A DNA stretch of 58,080 nucleotides. Origin: Actinomycetota bacterium (GTDB lineage: Bacteria > Actinomycetota > Actinomycetes > Mycobacteriales > HKI-0501). The notes below the pieces were generated by a model, which did not search any database, had not been told where the DNA came from, and saw only the letters and a list, made by a program, of their open reading frames with translations. The translations under genes were made by a program, and so were the position numbers. The stretch spans positions 1-58,080 of the forward strand of contig JAVEDU010000052.1 of assembly GCA_030840805.1 (NCBI GenBank), given 5' to 3'. Positions 26,683-34,890 of the stretch are shown one piece after another. Positions within the stretch are counted from its first letter, which is position 1. Every line of letters starts with the position of its first letter.

Positions 26683-27066
26683 GTGAACGAGGTCTGGGAT
26701 CTCTGGTACCCCCAGGGCGGCGCCACCGGGTTGTCGTTCGCCCGGTCGCTGGTCGACGGGCTCGTCGCCGGCAACCGAGTCCTCGTCCACGCCGCGCCCC
26801 CGCGGCTGGACGTGGCCGTGCGACTCGCCGAGAGCGGTCATGTCATCGACGAGGGCTACGGGCTGGAGCGGTCCGAGTCCGGCCCGATCTCGTTTCTCGA
26901 CCGCGAGGGCGGCTTCGTGACGCTCCAGGACGGCTGGCCCACCGACGACGACCTCGGCAAGCTGGTGATCCTGCCGGGCGGCGAGGCCGGGATCCTCCGG
27001 GCCTGGTGGCACGCCGACGACCACAGCGAATGGCGCTGGCAGGTGGAGTTCAGCAACCACGTGTAG
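26683..27066 (+). CDS. Hypothetical protein, conserved-looking
   Basis: A 127-residue protein beginning MNEVWDLWYPQGGATGLSFAR from a GTG with an excellent GAGGAGG ribosome binding site. It is acidic, with VLVHAAPPRLDVAVR, GPISFLDREGGF and a C-terminal WWHADDHSEWRWQVEFSNH. No signal peptide or membrane segment is seen, and I do not recognise the family. It precedes the methyltransferase gene by 13 bases and probably shares its transcript. Confidence 0.75.
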   Translation: MNEVWDLWYPQGGATGLSFARSLVDGLVAGNRVLVHAAPPRLDVAVRLAESGHVIDEGYGLERSESGPISFLDREGGFVTLQDGWPTDDDLGKLVILPGGEAGILRAWWHADDHSEWRWQVEFSNHV

Positions 27067-27079
27067 CACCCTGGGCATC

Positions 27080-27700
27080 GTGGACGCCGCCGACTGGGAT
27101 GCCCGCTACACCGCCACTGCCGAACTCGAATGGGGTGCCGAACCGAACCGCTGGGTCGCCGCCGAACTGGCCGACCTCCCGCCGGGGCGCGCGTGCGACC
27201 TCGGCGCCGGGGAGGGCCGCAACGCGCTGTGGCTCGCCTCCCGCGGATGGGAGGTGACCGCCGTGGACTTCTCCGGGGCCGCGCTGGACAAGGGCCGCCC
27301 GCTCGCGGAGGCCCGGTCGCTGCCGGTGAGCTGGGTGCGGGCGGACGTCCGGCGGTACGCGGTGGAGGCGCGGGCGTACGACGCCGTCGTGCTCGCGTAC
27401 CTGCACCTGTCCGGGGCCGAGCGGCGGACCGTGGTGCGGGCCGCCGCCGAGGGGCTCGCTCCGGCCGGGGTGCTGATCGTCGTCGGCCACGACACGACGA
27501 ACGTGGCCGAGGGCGTCGGCGGACCGCAGGACACCGCGGTGCTGTTCACGCCGGAGGATGTCGTCGCGGACCTGGCGGCGCTGCCGGGGCTCGCGGTGGA
27601 GCGGGCGGAGCGGGTCCGGCGGACGGTACAGCGGGACGAGGGACCGCGGGAGGCGATCGACGCCCTGGTGCGGGTGCGGCGGACCCCAGCCCCGAAGTGA
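27080..27700 (+). CDS. Class I SAM-dependent methyltransferase
   Basis: A 206-residue enzyme of the TehB/thiopurine methyltransferase-like type. SAM-binding motif I is RACDLGAGEGRNALWLASRGW at residues ~38-58, motif II lies in VTAVDFSGAALDKG, and VLAYLHLSG marks motif IV. Substrate unknown. The GTG start has only a weak ribosome binding site and probably relies on coupling to the gene 13 bases upstream. Its TGA stop lies in the left arm of a family A palindrome, and the convergent rubredoxin reductase gene stops in the right arm. Confidence 0.85.
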   Translation: MDAADWDARYTATAELEWGAEPNRWVAAELADLPPGRACDLGAGEGRNALWLASRGWEVTAVDFSGAALDKGRPLAEARSLPVSWVRADVRRYAVEARAYDAVVLAYLHLSGAERRTVVRAAAEGLAPAGVLIVVGHDTTNVAEGVGGPQDTAVLFTPEDVVADLAALPGLAVERAERVRRTVQRDEGPREAIDALVRVRRTPAPK

Positions 27701-27757
27701 CCATGGGGTTCTCGGCACGGCACGCCGGCGTGCCGTGCCGAAAAACCCATGATCAAC
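27697..27757. repeat. Family A palindrome, copy 2; supplies stops of both convergent genes
   Basis: Outer arms GTGACCATGGGG and CCCATGATCAAC are complementary with few mismatches. The inner 28-base palindrome at 27713-27740 is perfect (half-site CGGCACGGCACGCC). The TGA of the methyltransferase lies in the left arm, and the TGA of the rubredoxin reductase lies, on the minus strand, in the right arm. Likely bidirectional terminator. Confidence 0.85.
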
Positions 27758-28904
27758 GTGGAGGTGCCGCCGTGGCCAGCTCCTTGCGCAGCGCGCGGAT
27801 GTCGGCCGGCCGGTCGAACGCGATCGCCCCGGTCGGTACGCCGTTCCGCCGGAACAGCGCCGTGAACGGCCCACCGCCGAGCTCACCCTGCACCGACAGC
27901 TCGTCGTCGGGCGCCGGGTCGCCGCAGACCTGGATGTTGACGCCGTGCTGGTCCGACCAGCACCACGGCACCTCCGCCCACGGGGTGTCGGCACCGAGCA
28001 GGTTCCGGCCGACGGCCAGGCCCTGGTTCATCGCCGACTGCCAGTGCTCGCGCCGGCGAGGCCGGCCGGTCGCCGGGTCGGGGAACGCGGCGGCGTCGCC
28101 CGCCGCCCACACCCCGGGTGCCGCGGTGGCACCGCGGGCGTCGACCACGATGCCGCCGTCGACGGCGAGCCCGGCCCGTTCGGCCAGTGCCGTGTCGGGG
28201 TCCATGCCCACGGCCACCACGACGGCCTCGCCGGCCCAGACCGAGCCGTCGGTGCAGTGCGCGCGGACCGCCGCCCCGTGCCGCTCGACGCTGTGCACGC
28301 CGACGCCGGTCCGGACGTCCACGCCCCGGCTGCGGTGCATCTCGACATAGGCCTGCGCGACGGCGGGCGGCAGCAACCGGCCGAGCGGGGTGGCCGCGGC
28401 CTCCACCATCGTCACGTCGCAGCCGATCCCGCATGCGGTCGCGGCCACCTCGGCGCCGAGGAACCCGGCCCCGACGACGAGCAGACGTGCGCCCGGCCCC
28501 AGCAGGGACCGCAGCGTCGCCACGTCCGCGGCGGTACGGACGACGTGCGCGCCGTCGGTGCCGGGCAGAGTCCGGGGCCGGCCGCCGGTGGCGAGCACCA
28601 CGGCGTCCCAGCCGAGTCGCGCACCGTCCACAGTGACCGTCCGCTGTGCCACGTCGAGCTCGGTCACCGTCGTCCCGGTGAGGAGCTCGACCTGGTGCTC
28701 GGCGTACCAGCCCTCGGGCTTGATCCGCACCTGCTCCGTGGTCCGGTCCCCGCGCAGCACCTCCTTCGACAGCGCGGGACGGCGGTACGGGTCCTCCGGC
28801 TCGGCGCCGATCAGCACCAGCCGGCCGTCGTACCCCTGCAGGCGGAGGGTCACCGCGGCGGTGGTGCCGGCCACCCCGGTGCCGACGACGACGACGGTCT
28901 TCAC
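27753..28904 (-). CDS. Rubredoxin reductase-type NAD(P)H:FAD oxidoreductase
   Basis: A 383-residue flavoprotein that passes electrons from NAD(P)H to rubredoxin for alkane hydroxylation. The FAD-binding [17 protein letters not shown] is at the N-terminus, [13 protein letters not shown] near residue 47, the NAD-binding [16 protein letters not shown] near residue 140, and the second FAD motif [13 protein letters not shown] near residue 270. The GTG start overlaps the rubredoxin stop by four bases (GTGA). It is the last gene of the alkB operon. Generic ferredoxin reductase is the alternative; adjacency to two rubredoxins makes the rubredoxin role likely. Confidence 0.9.
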   Translation of the reverse strand: MKTVVVVGTGVAGTTAAVTLRLQGYDGRLVLIGAEPEDPYRRPALSKEVLRGDRTTEQVRIKPEGWYAEHQVELLTGTTVTELDVAQRTVTVDGARLGWDAVVLATGGRPRTLPGTDGAHVVRTAADVATLRSLLGPGARLLVVGAGFLGAEVAATACGIGCDVTMVEAAATPLGRLLPPAVAQAYVEMHRSRGVDVRTGVGVHSVERHGAAVRAHCTDGSVWAGEAVVVAVGMDPDTALAERAGLAVDGGIVVDARGATAAPGVWAAGDAAAFPDPATGRPRRREHWQSAMNQGLAVGRNLLGADTPWAEVPWCWSDQHGVNIQVCGDPAPDDELSVQGELGGGPFTALFRRNGVPTGAIAFDRPADIRALRKELATAAPPR

Positions 28905-29074
28905 GCGGAAGCGACCTCGACCATCTCGAAGTCGGCCTTCGCGGCGCCGCAGTCCGGGCACGACCAGTCGTCCGGGATGTCCTCCCAGCGGGTGCCGGGG
29001 GCGATGCCGTCCTCCGGCCAGCCCTGCGCCTCGTCGTACTCGTAGCCGCACACCAGGCAGCGCCACACCTTCAC
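28901..29074 (-). CDS. Rubredoxin
   Basis: A 57-residue iron protein starting at a GTG ([19 protein letters not shown]). The two CxxC(G) iron-binding loops are CLVCG near residue 6 and CPDCG near residue 39. It carries electrons from the reductase to AlkB. The GTG overlaps the stop of the second rubredoxin gene, and its TGA overlaps the reductase start. Its spacing and [19 protein letters not shown] ending fit the AlkG2-like rubredoxins that can support alkane hydroxylase (inference). Confidence 0.92.
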   Translation of the reverse strand: MKVWRCLVCGYEYDEAQGWPEDGIAPGTRWEDIPDDWSCPDCGAAKADFEMVEVASA

Positions 29075-29235
29075 GAGAGCTCCTCGAAGTCGATCTTGTC
29101 GCGGACCCCGCAGTCAGGGCAGTGCCAGCTGTCCGGCACATCGGCCCAGGACGTGCCGGGGGCGAAGCCCTCCCGCGGCGCGCCGGCGGCGGGGTCGTAC
29201 GTGTACTCGCACACGGGGCAGACGTACCGGGTCAC
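29071..29235 (-). CDS. Rubredoxin
   Basis: A 54-residue rubredoxin directly downstream of alkB, starting at a GTG ([19 protein letters not shown]) that overlaps the alkB stop by four bases. Iron ligands are in CPVC and in CPDCG. The first loop lacks the glycine after its second cysteine (CPVCEY rather than CxxCGY), a feature reported for AlkG1-type rubredoxins; the sister gene has the usual CVCGY. The tandem therefore probably pairs one functional and one divergent rubredoxin. Confidence 0.92.
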   Translation of the reverse strand: MTRYVCPVCEYTYDPAAGAPREGFAPGTSWADVPDSWHCPDCGVRDKIDFEELS

Positions 29236-30431
29236 GCGGCGGCCCCGTACTTGGCGAGCATCTTGGCGCGCTTCCGCGGGTGGATGTTGCACTTCGTCAC
29301 GTCGCCGCCGTAGTGGGCGAGCAGCCGCGGGTCCATCACGCGCCTCCACAGGGGGGTGACGGAGGCCAGCACCATCATCGTCGCGTAGCCGCTGGGCAGC
29401 TGCGGGGCCTCGTCCATGTGCCGCAGGGCCTGGTACCGGCGCGTGGGGTTGGCGTGGTGGTCGCTGTGCCGCTGCAGGTGGTACAGCAGGATGTTGCTGG
29501 CGGTGTTGTTGGAGTTCCAGCTGTGCCGGGGCGCCGTCCGCTCGTACCGCTCACCGGTCTTCTGGCGCATCAGGCCGTAGTGCTCGAGGTAGTTCACGAC
29601 CTCCAGCAGCGAGAAGCCGAACACGGCCTGGATCAGCAGGTACGGCAGGATCTCCAGCCCGAACACGCCCAGCAGCACCCCGAACAGCACGACGGTCATC
29701 GCCCACGCGTTCAGCACGTCGTTGCGCAGCGTCCACTTGCTCCGGCCGAGGCGCTCGAAGCGCGCGCTCTCGACCTCCCACGCCGACCGCAGGCTGCCGA
29801 CGACCGACCGCGGCAGGAACGTCCAGAAGCTCTCGCCGAGCCGGCTCGACGCCGGGTCCTCCGGGGTGGCGACGCGGACATGGTGGCCGCGGTTGTGCTC
29901 GATGTAGAAGTGGCCGTACGCGCTCTGCGCCAAGGCGATCTTCGACAGCCAGCGCTCGAGCTCGTCCTTCTTGTGCCCCAGCTCGTGGGCGGTGTTGATC
30001 GCGATGCCGCTCACGCAGCCGATCGTCACCGCCAGCCCGATCTTGTCCACCGTGGACAGGTTGCCGCTGGTCCACAGCCAGCAGGCGAGCGGGAGCGACA
30101 GGTACTGGAGGGGGAGGTACGCGTAGGTGGCCCAGCGGTAGTACTTGTCCGCCTCGAGCCAGGAGATGGCCTCCTCCGGCGGGTTGAGCCTGTCGACGCC
30201 GATCAGGTTGTCGAGGGACGGCAGGATCACGAACACCACGACCGGGCCCCACCACCAGAAGATGCCGAGGCCGGTCGCCTCGACGAGGCCCCACGCCATG
30301 AACGGCAGCAGCGGGACGAGCAGCCCCATCAGCCACAGGTAGCGCTTGTGGTCGCGCCACTCGGTGGGCCGTTCCTGCGTGTGGCGGGCGGCGCCGGCGG
30401 CCGGTGTCTTCCGCACTCCCATTGTCGTCAT
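29232..30431 (-). CDS. alkB: Alkane 1-monooxygenase AlkB
   Basis: A 399-residue membrane di-iron hydroxylase that oxidises medium-chain n-alkanes to 1-alkanols. The eight-histidine ligand set is intact: HELGH at residues 149-153, EHNRGHH at 178-184 and HSDHH at 322-326, plus LEHYG near 284 and the AlkB signature NYLEHYGLMR. Six hydrophobic segments are evident. Start ATG at 30431 has GAGGAG upstream. First gene of the alkB-rubredoxin-rubredoxin-reductase operon, in which all junctions are GTGA overlaps. An inverted repeat about 60 bases upstream is a probable operator. Confidence 0.96.
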   Translation of the reverse strand: MTTMGVRKTPAAGAARHTQERPTEWRDHKRYLWLMGLLVPLLPFMAWGLVEATGLGIFWWWGPVVVFVILPSLDNLIGVDRLNPPEEAISWLEADKYYRWATYAYLPLQYLSLPLACWLWTSGNLSTVDKIGLAVTIGCVSGIAINTAHELGHKKDELERWLSKIALAQSAYGHFYIEHNRGHHVRVATPEDPASSRLGESFWTFLPRSVVGSLRSAWEVESARFERLGRSKWTLRNDVLNAWAMTVVLFGVLLGVFGLEILPYLLIQAVFGFSLLEVVNYLEHYGLMRQKTGERYERTAPRHSWNSNNTASNILLYHLQRHSDHHANPTRRYQALRHMDEAPQLPSGYATMMVLASVTPLWRRVMDPRLLAHYGGDVTKCNIHPRKRAKMLAKYGAAA

Positions 30432-30490
30432 GACGGGCTCCTCGTCCGGGGGACTGACTGCTTGACAGCACCGTGCCATACGGCAGCGTC

Positions 30491-30517
30491 GTTTACAAGT
30501 GTTGCGAATATGTAAAC
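30491..30517. promoter_or_regulatory. Inverted repeat upstream of alkB, likely TetR-type operator
   Basis: GTTTACA and TGTAAAC, perfect complements, are separated by 13 bases and lie 60-86 bases before the alkB start. The site is AT-rich in a very GC-rich background. It is the kind of site bound by a TetR-family repressor, but no regulator gene adjoins alkB. Confidence 0.6.
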
Positions 30518-30553
30518 AGCAGCCGTGACGGCGTGGAATTCGGGCCGACTCGC

Positions 30554-30960
30554 ATGGCCGACCTGGCCTCCTGCCTCGCCGTGGCGGCCGATCCGGACGC
30601 CGCGCCGGTCATCGCGCCCTGGTCCCGCGCAGCACCCGGCCGCGCCGACCGACCCCGACCGGCGCCACCTGCTGCTCGTGCGCGGCGCCGGGCCGGTCGG
30701 GTCCGTGCTGCTCGCGGGGCGGTCGCGGCCGGGCGCGTCGTGGAGTTCCGCCGCCTGGCCCTCGCGGCCCGCGGGCCGGGGCGGGGCGCGGTCGGGCCGG
30801 TCGCCGAGGCTGGGCGCGCAGCGGTCTCTGGTTCGGCGTGAAGCCGGACAACGACCAGGGGCGGCGGGTGTACGAGTCGGCGGGCGTCGCCGTGGAGCGT
30901 GCGGGCGACCTCGTCGTGATGAGCCGGGTCGGTTCCCGGGGGAGGACGCGCCGGACGGGG
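30554..30960 (+). pseudogene. Frameshifted GNAT acetyltransferase
   Basis: Segments of one GNAT N-acetyltransferase are found in order but in changing frames. They are PDAAPVIAPWSR, then PDRRHLLLVRGAGPVGSVLLAG in a second frame, then VVEFRRLALAARGPGRGA (the acetyl-CoA-binding region) back in the first. Last come LWFGVKPDNDQGRRVYESAG and DLVVMSR in a third. At least three frameshifts separate them, so no functional protein can be made. Lies downstream of the alkB operator on the opposite strand. Confidence 0.65.
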
Positions 30961-31037
30961 CGCGGCAGCACGGTGAGCCCGTGGCTCGTCACGCCGTAGA
31001 CCGCGGCAGGACCGGGAAGACCGCCATCGCGACCGGC

Positions 31038-31112
31038 GCCGCCACGATGCCGGCCGCCACGATGCCGGCCGCCACGATGCCGGCCGCCGTGGTGCCGGCC
31101 GCCGTGGTGCGA
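31038..31112. repeat. 15-base tandem repeat, five units
   Basis: Three exact copies of GCCGCCACGATGCCG are followed by two copies of the variant GCCGCCGTGGTGCCG, the last incomplete. They lie in the gene-free stretch between the GNAT remnant and the MaoC-like gene (30432-31298 overall). The unit length is a multiple of three, but no credible coding frame surrounds it. No gene is recognised from 31113 to 31298. Confidence 0.8.
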
Positions 31113-31298
31113 CAGCACAGCGGCTCGCGCACATCAGCGCGCCCAGCCGCGGTGACGGGCGGTGGGAACGGCGGCAGGGCCGGGTTGGACCGGATCCCGA
31201 GGTTCAGCCCGTGCGTGGCGCGGTTCGTCCACGCGACCGGGTACGCGCGGGGCGACGGTGCCCGGAGGCGGTCCGGGGTAGCACCGACCGGCTCGGTG

Positions 31299-32213
31299 TC
31301 ACCGGGGAGCCGGGAGCACCTCGTCCGCGGGCGGCCGGACCGTGCCCACCAGGTGCGCGCCCTCCCCGTTCGGCCGCAGCAGGGCGAAGTCCCACCCGTC
31401 GGCGGCGCGTCGCACCACGTGGTGGACGGTGGACGGCAGCAGCACGGGCTTGCGGAACGCCACGTCCACCGCGAAAGCGTCCGGCAGCCGCGCCTCGACG
31501 GCGGCGAGCGCGCGGGCCTTGCACCACATGCCGTGCGCGATGGCCCGGGGGAAGCCGAACACCCTGGCCGCGAGCGCGTTCAGGTGGATCGGGTTCACGT
31601 CGCCGCTCACCGCGGCGTACCGGCGACCGGCATCGGCCGGGATGCGCCACACCGCGGCGGCCGGATCGTCCGCGAGCTCGACGGCCGGGCCCGCGGCCAC
31701 GCCGTCCACTGTGGCCGGTGCCGTTGCGCCGTGCGCGCCATGGGCGTCAGAGCCCCGCGCGAGATAGGTGCTGCGACCGCTCCACACCCGCTCGCCCGAC
31801 ACCTCCGCCGTGGCGACCAGGTCCACCTGGGCGCCCTTGGGGTGCGCGACCAGTCGTTCCGCGTGCACCCGAAGGGTGAGTGGATCGTCCGTCGCGATCG
31901 GACGGTGCTGGGTACAGACATTGCGCAGGTGGACGAGCCCCGGCAGCGGCAGCGGGAACTTCCGGTCGGCGAGCAGCCGGACCTGTAGCGGGAACGCGAG
32001 CAGGTGCGGGTACGTCGCGGGCAGCCGGTCCCGCCGCGAACCGCCACAGACCCGGACGTACGCGGCGAGGTGTCCCGGGTCGACGACCTGGTCCGGGAGA
32101 ACCAACTCGGTGTCCGGCAGGGCGCCGCCACCGCCCAGCCGGGCGGTGACGACGGCCTGCAGGTACAGCTTCCCGAGCCGGGGGGCCTCGGTCACGGTCT
32201 GCGTCTGCATCAC
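31299..32213 (-). CDS. MaoC-like (R)-hydratase, HtdX-like
   Basis: A 304-residue double hot-dog fold protein. The C-terminal half carries the hydratase 2 motif YAAVSGDVNPIHLN with the catalytic Asp and His, followed by FGFPRAIAHGMW. The N-terminal half is a second, degenerate hot-dog. Such proteins hydrate trans-2-enoyl-CoA to (R)-3-hydroxyacyl-CoA. The gene order MaoC-FabG4-thiolase matches the mycobacterial htdX-fabG4-fadA2 locus. GTG at 32213 overlaps the FabG stop (an ATG follows at 32210). Last gene of the operon. Confidence 0.88.
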   Translation of the reverse strand: MMQTQTVTEAPRLGKLYLQAVVTARLGGGGALPDTELVLPDQVVDPGHLAAYVRVCGGSRRDRLPATYPHLLAFPLQVRLLADRKFPLPLPGLVHLRNVCTQHRPIATDDPLTLRVHAERLVAHPKGAQVDLVATAEVSGERVWSGRSTYLARGSDAHGAHGATAPATVDGVAAGPAVELADDPAAAVWRIPADAGRRYAAVSGDVNPIHLNALAARVFGFPRAIAHGMWCKARALAAVEARLPDAFAVDVAFRKPVLLPSTVHHVVRRAADGWDFALLRPNGEGAHLVGTVRPPADEVLPAPR

Positions 32214-33547
32214 GCCCCCAGCAGGCTCTGCCCGCAGACGCGCACCGTCTGCCCGGTGACCCCGGCGCTTGCGGTCTGGGCGAGCCAGCCGATCGTCTCG
32301 GCGACGTCGACCGGAAGGCCGCCCTGGCTGAGGCTGTTGATCCGGCGGCCCACCTCGCGGGTGCCGAACGGCATGGCCGCGGTCATCTCGGTCTCGATGA
32401 ACCCCGGGGCGACCGCGTTGATCGTGGCGCCGCGCTCCCGCAGGAGCGGTGCCGTCGCCTCGACCAGACCGATCACGCCGGCCTTGCTGGCGGCGTAGTT
32501 CACCTGGCCTCGGTTTCCCGCGATCCCGCTCATCGAGGAGACGCAGACGATCCGGGCGTTCTCCTTCAGCGCACCCGCGGTCTCCAGCAGTGCGGCGTTG
32601 ATCCGGAGCTGCGCCTCCAGGTTGACCGCGATGACGGACGCCCAGCGGGCCTCGTCCATGTTGGCGAGCAGCTTGTCCCTGGTGATCCCGGCATTGTGGA
32701 CGATCACGTCCGCGCCGCCGTGCCGCTCGACCACGTGCTCGGCGAGCCTGGCCGGTGCGTCCGCCGCGGTGATGTCGAGCTGCAGGGCCGTACCGCCGAT
32801 GCGATTGGCCACGGTGGACAGCGCCTGGCCCTGGGCCGGGATGTCGACGCAGATCACCGTGGCGCCGTCCCGGGCGAGCGTCTCGGCGATCGAGGCGCCG
32901 ATGCCGCGGGCGGCGCCCGTCACGACGGCGACCCGGCCGGCATGCGGCGTGGTCGGGTCCGCCGCGTCGGGCACCTCGGCGGGCGAGACCCGGACCACCT
33001 GGCCGGACACGTACGCGGACCGGCCGGAGAGGAAGAACCGCAGCGTCGACGCCAGTGCGTCCTCGGCGCCGTCGGACACCTGGATCAGGTTCGCGGTGGC
33101 GCCGCCGCGGGCCTCCTTGGCGACCGAGCGGGCGATGCCGACGAGCGCCTGCCGGGTGGCGGCGGCCGTGGGACCGTCGGCCTCGACCGGCGGGCGGCCC
33201 AGGATGACGACCCGCCCACTCGGGGCGAGCCGCCGCAGGGCGGGTCCGAGTGCCGTCCGCACCTCCTCCAGTTCGGCCGGCGTCTCGGCGCCGGTCGCGT
33301 CCAGCACCACGGCGGCGAGGCGCTCACCGTCGGCCTCGAAACGCACCTCGGCGCCGTCCGCGCGCAGGAGATCGCTGACGGCGGCGACGAGCGGACCCGT
33401 GCCGGCCGCGACGACCAGCGCGGGACCGGTCAGGAGCGGGTCGCCCGGGGTGTGCCGGCGCAGCACGGCGGGCCGGGGCAGGCCCAGCCGCCTGGTCAGC
33501 CCGCCGAGGACGGCGGAGTTCGTCATGTCCCGGTACCAGTCGCTCAC
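32210..33547 (-). CDS. High-molecular-weight 3-oxoacyl-(ACP/CoA) reductase, FabG4-like
   Basis: A 445-residue reductase, nearly twice a normal FabG. The N-terminal ~205 residues form a flavodoxin-like domain without a nucleotide motif. The C-terminal ~240 residues are a complete short-chain dehydrogenase: TGAARGIGASI for NADH, HNAGITRDK, the catalytic SSMSG, and Tyr/Lys in NYAASKAG. FabG4 proteins interconvert 3-oxo and 3-hydroxyacyl-CoA. GTG start overlaps the thiolase stop by four bases. It works with the hydratase and thiolase in fatty-acid oxidation. Confidence 0.9.
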   Translation of the reverse strand: MSDWYRDMTNSAVLGGLTRRLGLPRPAVLRRHTPGDPLLTGPALVVAAGTGPLVAAVSDLLRADGAEVRFEADGERLAAVVLDATGAETPAELEEVRTALGPALRRLAPSGRVVILGRPPVEADGPTAAATRQALVGIARSVAKEARGGATANLIQVSDGAEDALASTLRFFLSGRSAYVSGQVVRVSPAEVPDAADPTTPHAGRVAVVTGAARGIGASIAETLARDGATVICVDIPAQGQALSTVANRIGGTALQLDITAADAPARLAEHVVERHGGADVIVHNAGITRDKLLANMDEARWASVIAVNLEAQLRINAALLETAGALKENARIVCVSSMSGIAGNRGQVNYAASKAGVIGLVEATAPLLRERGATINAVAPGFIETEMTAAMPFGTREVGRRINSLSQGGLPVDVAETIGWLAQTASAGVTGQTVRVCGQSLLGA

Positions 33548-34824
33548 TTCGCCGCCTCCAGGATCGCCACGACGCCCTGGCCGCCGGCGGCGCAGATCGA
33601 GATGAGTCCCCGCCCCGACCCCCTCTCCGCGAGCAGCTTCGCCAGTGTCGCGACGATGCGCCCGCCGGTGGCCGCGAACGGGTGCCCGGCCGCGAGGGAG
33701 GAGCCGTTCACGTTCAGCTTCGCGCGGTCGATCGAGCCGAGCGGGGCGTCCAGGCCGAGCTTCTCCTTGCAGAACTCCGGGCTCTCCCAGGCCGCGAGCG
33801 TCGACAGCACCTGCGACGCGAACGCCTCGTGGATCTCGTAGAAGTCGAAGTCCTGCAGCGTCAGCCCGTTGCGGGCGAGCAACCGCGGCACCGCGTACGC
33901 GGGGGCCATCAGCAGGCCCTCCTCGCCGTGTACGTAGTCGACCGCCGCGGTCTCGGCGTCCACGAAATGCGCCAGCACCGGCAGGCCGTGGTCGGCGGCC
34001 CACTCGTCGCTCGCCAGCAGGACCGCCGAGGCGCCGTCGGTCAGCGGCGTCGAGTTCGCCGCGGTCATCGTCGCACCCTCGCCCCGGCCGAACACCGGCT
34101 TGAGCGTGGCCAGCTTCTCCAGGCTCGAGTCGGGGCGCAGGTTCTGGTCCCGGTTCAGCCCGAGATACGGGGTGAGCAGGTCGTCGAAGAACCCGCGGTC
34201 GTACGCGGCGGCGAGCCGGTGGTGGCTGGTCACGGTGAGCGCGTCCTGGTCCTCCCGGGTGACCTGCCAGCGGAGCGCGGTCGCGGCGGCGTGGTCACCC
34301 ATCGACATGCCGGTACGCGGCTCGGAGTTGCGGGGGATCTCCGGGACGAGGTGGTTCGGCCGGATCCGGGCCAGCGCGGCGAGCCGGGCACCGGTCGACT
34401 TGGCGCGGTTGGCGGCGAGCAGCGCCTGGCGGAGCCGCTCGTTGACGGCGATCGGCGCGTCGCTGGTGGTGTCGACGCCGCCCGCGATGCCGCTGTCGAG
34501 CTGCCCGAGCGCGATCTTGTTCGCGACGAGGATCGCGGCCTCCAGGCCCGTGCCGCAGGCCTGCTGGACGTCGTACGCGGGCGTCGACGGCGCCAGCGCG
34601 CTGCCCAGGACGGCCTCACGGGTGAGGTTGAAGTCCCGGCTGTGCTTGAGGACGGCACCGGCGGCAACCTCGCCGAGTCGTTCGCCCGCGAGACCGAAAC
34701 GCGACACCAGGCCGTCGAGCGCGGCCGTCAGCATGTCCTGGTTCGCGGCGTGCGCGTACGGGCCGTTCGACCGGGCGAACGGGATCCGGTTGCCGCCGAC
34801 GACGGCTGCACGACGGGGAGCCAT
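33544..34824 (-). CDS. Acetyl-CoA C-acyltransferase (thiolase), FadA2-like
   Basis: A 426-residue thiolase that cleaves 3-oxoacyl-CoA with CoA, the last step of beta-oxidation. The nucleophilic cysteine is C90 in VQQACGTGLEA, the histidine is in AAGHPFAATGGR, and the second cysteine is in SICAAGGQG near the C-terminus. Slightly longer than the common 390 residues, as in the FadA2/FadI-like group. First gene of the minus-strand operon thiolase-FabG4-MaoC. A palindromic operator shared with the divergent TetR gene lies just upstream. Confidence 0.92.
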   Translation of the reverse strand: MAPRRAAVVGGNRIPFARSNGPYAHAANQDMLTAALDGLVSRFGLAGERLGEVAAGAVLKHSRDFNLTREAVLGSALAPSTPAYDVQQACGTGLEAAILVANKIALGQLDSGIAGGVDTTSDAPIAVNERLRQALLAANRAKSTGARLAALARIRPNHLVPEIPRNSEPRTGMSMGDHAAATALRWQVTREDQDALTVTSHHRLAAAYDRGFFDDLLTPYLGLNRDQNLRPDSSLEKLATLKPVFGRGEGATMTAANSTPLTDGASAVLLASDEWAADHGLPVLAHFVDAETAAVDYVHGEEGLLMAPAYAVPRLLARNGLTLQDFDFYEIHEAFASQVLSTLAAWESPEFCKEKLGLDAPLGSIDRAKLNVNGSSLAAGHPFAATGGRIVATLAKLLAERGSGRGLISICAAGGQGVVAILEAAK

Positions 34825-34853
34825 GAGTCCTCCAAAAATATGCGGTACTTGAT

Positions 34854-34880
34854 GTACACGATACCGATGGTATCAGGTAC
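34854..34880. promoter_or_regulatory. TetR operator between thiolase operon and tetR
   Basis: GTAC-nn-GATACC-nnn-GGTATC-nn-GTAC: both pairs of arms are perfect complements, so the whole 27 bases are symmetric. It lies in the 66-base divergent gap, 10 bases before the tetR GTG, so binding would control both the thiolase operon and tetR with its acyl-CoA dehydrogenase gene. Confidence 0.75.
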
Positions 34881-34890
34881 TCTGCGTACC

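Noticed and set aside
31038-31112. Possible CRISPR-like array
   Set aside because: The 15-base units are directly abutting with no spacers, so this is a simple tandem repeat; no cas genes are present.
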